Of a DNA stretch of 64,000 bases, positions 59,801 through 64,000 are shown one piece after another. The stretch covers positions 493,411 through 557,410 of the forward strand of contig NMRA01000031.1 in assembly GCA_002633005.1 (NCBI GenBank), read 5' to 3'. The translations under genes and the position numbers were made by a program. Positions within the stretch are counted from its first letter, which is position 1; each line of letters begins with the position of its first letter. The notes beneath the pieces are model-generated. The model worked only from the letters and a program-made list of their open reading frames with translations, did no database searches and was not told the DNA's origin. Source of the DNA: Phoronis australis (taxonomy: Eukaryota; Phoronida; Phoronidae).

Positions 59801-60709
59801 GTTCCTGTCACCTCTCTTCTTTCTTCTTTCCAGTCAAGGTAGCCCTAAATTTGCTACACCGCTGCGCCGAAGTCCTAGAATAGCGTTTCAGAAGTGGCGA
59901 AACATCAACACTCCATCAGAAAAGAGGCTTATCAGCAGGTAGCGACATCTGTAGGGTTTTGTTTCAAACTAGTTCTAATTAGATTCAACCAAGGTTATAA
60001 ATAAGAACAGTCCCTGTCCCCTACTATAACACCTTTTTTTGATGTAAGTAATGAGTCGTACCTTTCTAGGTAAGCGTCAATGTCTCTATTTATGCAATGA
60101 TGATTTTATCGTGCCAAAACTAAACACATCATCCGGAAATGCAAATGAAATGTTTCTGTTTCAATACAAATTAAAAGTCCAATTCGCACGTTTAAACATT
60201 TTTCGTATTAATCAATATTCCATTGGTTACACTATTAGTTTTTGACACTGTTGTATAATCACCACCCATTGTTGTGTTTGCACATCACTTAGTGGTTCGA
60301 ATAGTTGTGAAATGGCTTCAAGAGAACTAAAACGTGTTCACCCGTACTGAACTTGTGTTTGCAGATTCAAAATGTTATCTGACCTAGTGATGCTAATGTT
60401 ATAACTCAGTATACCTTTTATAACAATAGCTAAATTTTGTACTCCGACGATGAAAATTCATATATCAGTGATGCACACTTGCCTCATTGTAGGGACCCCT
60501 CGGTACAACACTCATTCAAGTCGTTCCACACCCCCACCCCTCTCCGCCGCTCGCAGCGCTCAGTGAAGAATCTGACGGAGAGTCCTTGCAATATCAGTCT
60601 AACCTCTCTACAGCTGACCTCGCCCACATACCTGTCCAGTCCAGACATTGAGCTGAAGCCACTGACCAGAAGCAGGATATCAGCCTCCAGTGTCAAGGTC
60701 GTGTTGTGA
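47891..60709 (+). CDS. TBC-domain Rab GTPase-activating protein, 13 exons
   Basis: Accelerates GTP hydrolysis by a Rab GTPase, so it should act in vesicle traffic. Exons: 47891-47988, 48357-48438, 49713-49820, 50760-50928, 51725-51850, 52144-52267, 53176-53245, 54226-54340, 55980-56097, 56358-56533, 56711-56981, 59834-59938, 60493-60709; all phases agree, about 592 aa. The N-terminus has a DKYGF motif as in TBC1D10/USP6NL-type proteins. The TBC domain spans about residues 62-335 with the arginine finger IMLDLDR (R154) and glutamine finger GYCQG (Q194), so it should be active; MYLTPWFMCLF and AIWDKILLEG follow. Residues about 366-592 are low-complexity and basic, with KEN at 381-383 and TPLRRSPR/TPLRRSQR at 494 and 536. 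The subfamily and Rab partner are not resolved. An upstream first exon is possible, because a CTTCAG acceptor-like site precedes the proposed ATG. Confidence 0.88.
49479..49546. ncRNA. Long near-perfect hairpin in TBC-GAP intron 2, miRNA-precursor-like
   Basis: Positions 49494-49509 (AGTTCGCTAAATCAT core) and 49515-49530 are perfect 16-base inverted repeats around a 5-base loop CAGCA. Pairing continues outward for about 16 more bases, with two opposed mismatches, a five-base match, one mismatch, and then eight mostly paired positions including one G-U. The resulting roughly 32-pair stem has the length of a microRNA precursor, but its loop is unusually small. It could instead be a tiny foldback element. 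Expression is unknown. Confidence 0.35.
57401..57685 (+). pseudogene. THAP-type zinc-finger segment inside a TBC-GAP intron
   Basis: A 94-codon frame starts MQCIVPACPKYEAAKK and continues GISFFRLPREPE...RKWLAVVKN, then VCGRHF: the full C2CH THAP signature (C-x4-C, conserved P and W, C-x2-H). A TATTGCAG acceptor-like site directly precedes the first cysteine codon. The frame ends about 30 residues after the zinc motif with no transposase or coiled-coil region. It sits in the intron between the exons ending 56981 and starting 59834, and its phase does not join the TBC frame. Either a separate nested exon or a transposon remnant. Confidence 0.6.
57686..59833 (+). other. Intron DNA of the TBC-GAP gene
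   Basis: No additional exon is supported. A 12-base microsatellite lies at 59463-59516; otherwise AT-rich sequence. Confidence 0.4.
59463..59516 (+). repeat. 12-base microsatellite (ACAACAGTGCGA)n
   Basis: About four and a half copies of (A)CAACAGTG(C/T)(G/A) in the TBC-GAP intron before exon 12. Confidence 0.8.
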
Positions 60710-61925
60710 GCTGTTTGTTCAGATGTTATTGTATAGTACACACATCACTGTTTCTGTTGACTGTGGAGAAAAAGAAACAGTCATCGAAATTTCATTTCTA
60801 TCTTCACAAAAACTGTTAGAAAGACACCATAGACTAGAAAGCAACTGGCTAATAATTATTGTTTTAATGTGCAGTTAATATACTTTTAATACAGAAGGGA
60901 ACCAAAAATAACATTCACTGATAACTACTGAAGCATGATTGCTGAGGTTAACAGCAGCTTATTATTGTTCAAACACGAACTGAGGGCAATATTGGGTTAT
61001 AAGTGAACCGAAGAAGAGCAGTGCTGTCTGAGGAACGATTTGTCTGTGGAGGTTCACGTAACTTGATTTATGTCCCCCGGGATTGCTCTGCATTTGTTTA
61101 ATTGTGTGACTTCTTATGCTTCTGTTCTTGATTTCTTTGTCTCCTGTTAGGTTGGGATGTCTTTTCCTGCTTTGCTTCTCTGCCATTGTTTATTTGCTAA
61201 CGTTGCTTTCACAACCAGAAGTTTGTGTTATCCGCAATGTGCAAATGGTCAGATCATGAATAATGACACCTGAAGTCTAAGCGACTTGAATGAAATGTGA
61301 TATATGACTGGCCGGGCAACATCACTTAATAACATAAGTCGTCATACTGTTTTTAGCCAATCATATCACAGAAGTATCTGTGCTCACGTAATTTTTGTTG
61401 ATTTACTTGATAAAGAATGATTTCAGGGGACTGATAATTAATAGACAGTCCAGTTCTTTTATGATTGACTGTAATACATGCTCTCCTTTTTTTTCATCAG
61501 TTTAGAATACGGCTTTGAGAACACAGACCACTACAATCATATAGTTGTCATTTTAGTTTTTGGCAAGCACAAACTCGTGCCTTACCCAAGAGGTACCGTA
61601 GGCAGTCACTATTTTGACGCCTGTTTGGCCATTAAATTGTTACTGTAGTGTATTTCTTGTCAGTTTTAATTGGGCACCTCCGGCACTGATGTCATGAAAA
61701 CAGAATTTTTCCATTATACATGTTTAGTCGCTCCACAATCTGTTCCAAAGAAACATAATATGGCACCAGGTTATCCATTACGTACATCAAATGAAAACAT
61801 CTGTTATGTAACTGGCAAAGCCATTTTAAGGCACACATCATGCATTACGCTTGATGCATGATGTGATGAAAGTTAAATGACTGAGGACAAATGATCAGTT
61901 ATATCGACCTCCCTCCAAAATGCCT
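60710..61925 (+). other. 3' flank of the TBC-GAP gene
   Basis: No perfect AATAAA is seen within several hundred bases of the stop; an ATTAAA lies near 61632. Short frames here have no family resemblance. No gene supported. Confidence 0.4.
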
Positions 61926-61926
61926 T

Positions 61927-62205
61927 CATCTGCCCTTATTTTATGTTAAGGACATAGCATCTTTATTTAACAGAGTGTCTTAACTGGATAAAAATATTTA
62001 ATCGTATAACTGAGATATTGGAGTTGTGTCATGTAAGACACGTAATCAAAGCTAATATATGGATCTGCTCATATTTTATGTCTAGGACATAGCATCTTTT
62101 ACTCAACAGAGAGTCTTACTTGAGAAAAAGAGTATTTGATTGTATAATTGATATGGGGTTGTGTCATCTAAGGCATGTAATCAAGGTTAATGCATGCATC
62201 CTTGA
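61927..62205 (+). repeat. ~135-base tandem duplication
   Basis: GGACATAGCATCTTT at 61950 recurs at 62085, and the copies stay aligned through CAACAGAG(A/T)GTCTTA, GTATAA(C/T)TGA and TGTAATCAA(A/G)G(C/T)TAAT at an offset of 135 bases, about 80-85% alike. Non-coding. Confidence 0.8.
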
Positions 62206-63246
62206 AAGACAATCTGCGGGATTTCAAATCATTTTAGTGTACACAGCAGCACTGGAGGTGCTATTCAGCCATTGTGGTAGTAGAAAGTGGATGTTCATGT
62301 TGTCTTTTAAGTCAATATATCCAGTTTTAACTTGTAGCTAATTGAACTCTGTTATGTTATAACACGAGCCTTTCTAATACCATGGCCTGTAACATTTGCA
62401 TGTAAATAGATGTAGTACCTTACAGTTTTATGGTTATAAGATCTTGCCTGTGAATGTATACTACACTAAGCAGCAATAACAGACCAGTTTGGTAAACTTC
62501 TTGTGTTTCAATTCAGCATTTTTTTTCAATTGTCACATCCTTGCGAATGATGGCCTTTTACAGTTGAAATACTGCACAACACGAGTTTACAAATTTATGA
62601 AAGGTGAAAATTTTGTTCCACTCGAAAGGCGCAATATGTACATATACGAGTTTTCGACACGTTTTACACAGGTGGATGGTGATACGGGACCTGTTGGTAA
62701 AAGGTGCGGCGTGGAAAAACGCAACACCGTTCCAGTTTCTGAGTAATTTTTTTGCAGTGACCTTTACTTTATGAAGATTACTTTTCACCAACTTGCATAC
62801 AAATTGATTCTTAGTTTTTCGCTAACTGAAGTGTGTGAAAGTTTTTAATTTATCGTTGCCAACAGTTCGTTGTTCAGCCCATGTGAGATATATGAAAATA
62901 AAAAATGTTAAGTCGTATTTTGGGACGTGTTCAAAGTGTTCTTTTCGTTAATTTAGCTCCACGTGTGGCATTGGCTATTGATACATAGTGACGTTCCGTT
63001 GGAAAATTGTCCTAACCCACCTATGGTGATCAAAAATCGAAATTGTCTAAAAGGGAGCGCATTTTATGATTTCCCAGCGTTATGAAATGAAGGCCCAATA
63101 AAAGCAAAAATATAGACGCTGGTGGGCACATGTATGCCGAGTCCGCGGCTCTGTCTCGGCGTATGCCGACACAGCTGCCCCTGCACTCCAGTTCATCCCA
63201 CCGAACAAAAATTGTCCCTGTCATTTTCAGATAATTTTGTAAAATT

Positions 63247-63618
63247 CAGTGGCGGATCTACGTTTTCAGCAAGGGGGGGTTTAGGATTCCCGCCAAGGTC
63301 GAATCGTAGGCGCGTGGCGCCGAGCGGGGTGAGGTCGGGAGGGGGGTTTCCCCTCCCGTTTAAGATATTTTTTTGTTTTTGACAGAGGCGGATCTACAGG
63401 GGGGGTTCAGGGGGTTTAAACCCCCCCCTCAAGACAGGATCAAAAATAAAACCTGGAAAAAAATCTCCAGAAAAACGAAATTAGCTACTAAAAATCCAAA
63501 AAAATCCTACACGGGAGGAGGGAAACCCTCTCGCGACCTTCCTTCTCCTCGGCGCTACGCGCCTCGGATTCTTTCGAATCCTAAACCCCCCCTTACTGAA
63601 ATCGTAGATCTGCCACTG
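63247..63618. mobile_element. Foldback DNA element with CAGTGGCGGATCTACG ends and an internal insertion
   Basis: Left end CAGTGGCGGATCTACG and right end CGTAGATCTGCCACTG are inverted repeats with one mismatch. The subterminal arms are also inverted copies: AGGCGCGTGGCGCCGAG on the left and CTCGGCGCTACGCGCCT on the right, plus GGGTTTCCCCTCCCG and CGGGAGGAGGGAAACCC. A second GGCGGATCTACAGGGGGGGT start at about 63387 indicates another copy inserted inside. The ends resemble hAT-type termini; target duplications are not clear. No coding capacity. Confidence 0.75.
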
Positions 63619-64000
63619 TTTGTAACCAAATAGTGAAATTTCCATGCATCCTGGTAAGTTTCTGGCACTTAACATGTCTCTGGAGTTTTTCTTAAGATAA
63701 TTAAAAACCCTTCTAGATTTCGTCACAGGAACTTGGCACATAAGTTTCGTGAAACCATATTGTGCGCATCTGGGTATGAGTCACGCCACCAGCAAAAATT
63801 TTTGTTGGAACATCTGCTTACACACACCTTTTTTAGCATACGAAAAGTCGTATACGAAAAAGTTTGGTGTGTATACAGGGGTTTAGACAATTTCCAAATA
63901 TTCAAGAGAGAGCATAATTAAGGAGCACCGACGGGGCGTAAAAACTTGAATATCGGATGATCGCGCAACAGCAGCCTCAAGTTGTTTAAGAACGAAGACC
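63619..64000 (+). other. Window end, no gene recognised
   Basis: Two overlapping short frames on opposite strands (63723-63921) have no recognisable domain and look like chance frames. Confidence 0.4.

Overview
This is a piece of an animal nuclear genome. All four genes are on the + strand and are split by GT/AG introns. Non-coding DNA is AT-rich and full of short non-autonomous DNA transposons. The gene content (puromycin-sensitive aminopeptidase, secreted C-type lectin, TBC Rab-GAP, a TPR/nucleotidyltransferase fusion) and the debris (THAP, pogo/Tigger-like transposase, LINE RNase H) suggest a marine invertebrate. A basal deuterostome is my guess, but the sequence alone does not fix the phylum. 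Exon boundaries below come from reading-phase continuity, GT/AG sites and homology recalled from known families. No database search was run.

Layout. (1) 606-19827: a complete 20-exon puromycin-sensitive aminopeptidase (NPEPPS, M1 family), about 930 aa. Its introns hold a duplicated exon 2, a palindromic MITE, and in intron 19 a striking trimeric higher-order tandem array whose monomers each carry a CTCF-like motif. (2) 19828-26340: intergenic, with tandem and dispersed MITE-like repeats. (3) 26436-27472: a two-exon secreted coiled-coil C-type lectin with a TATA box, plus a decayed partial copy at 29.8 kb. (4) 27473-33470: LINE RNase H remains, a MITE and a pogo/Tigger-like transposase fragment. 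(5) 33549-42009: a five-exon gene for a roughly 1090 aa protein that joins an STI1/Hop TPR2A-type co-chaperone domain to a GlnD/DUF294-type nucleotidyltransferase motif and a long kinesin-light-chain-like TPR array. Its promoter and first exon are present twice. (6) 42010-47880: intergenic, with MITEs and a THAP zinc-finger fragment. (7) 47891-60709: a 13-exon TBC-domain Rab GTPase-activating protein with both catalytic fingers and a disordered, phosphosite-like tail; a second THAP fragment and a long hairpin lie in its introns. (8) 60710-64000: intergenic, with a tandem duplication and a nested foldback element.

The genes do not form an obvious pathway. The most unusual item is the TPR2A-nucleotidyltransferase-TPR fusion: all five Hsp90-tail clamp residues are kept at the spacing of Hop TPR2A, in front of a motif-complete nucleotidyltransferase and a superhelical TPR array encoded in one 2.9 kb exon. 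Single N characters at 1972, 21181 and 33677 sit at or inside local tandem duplications, so some duplications (notably exon 2 of NPEPPS) may be unmerged alleles rather than real.
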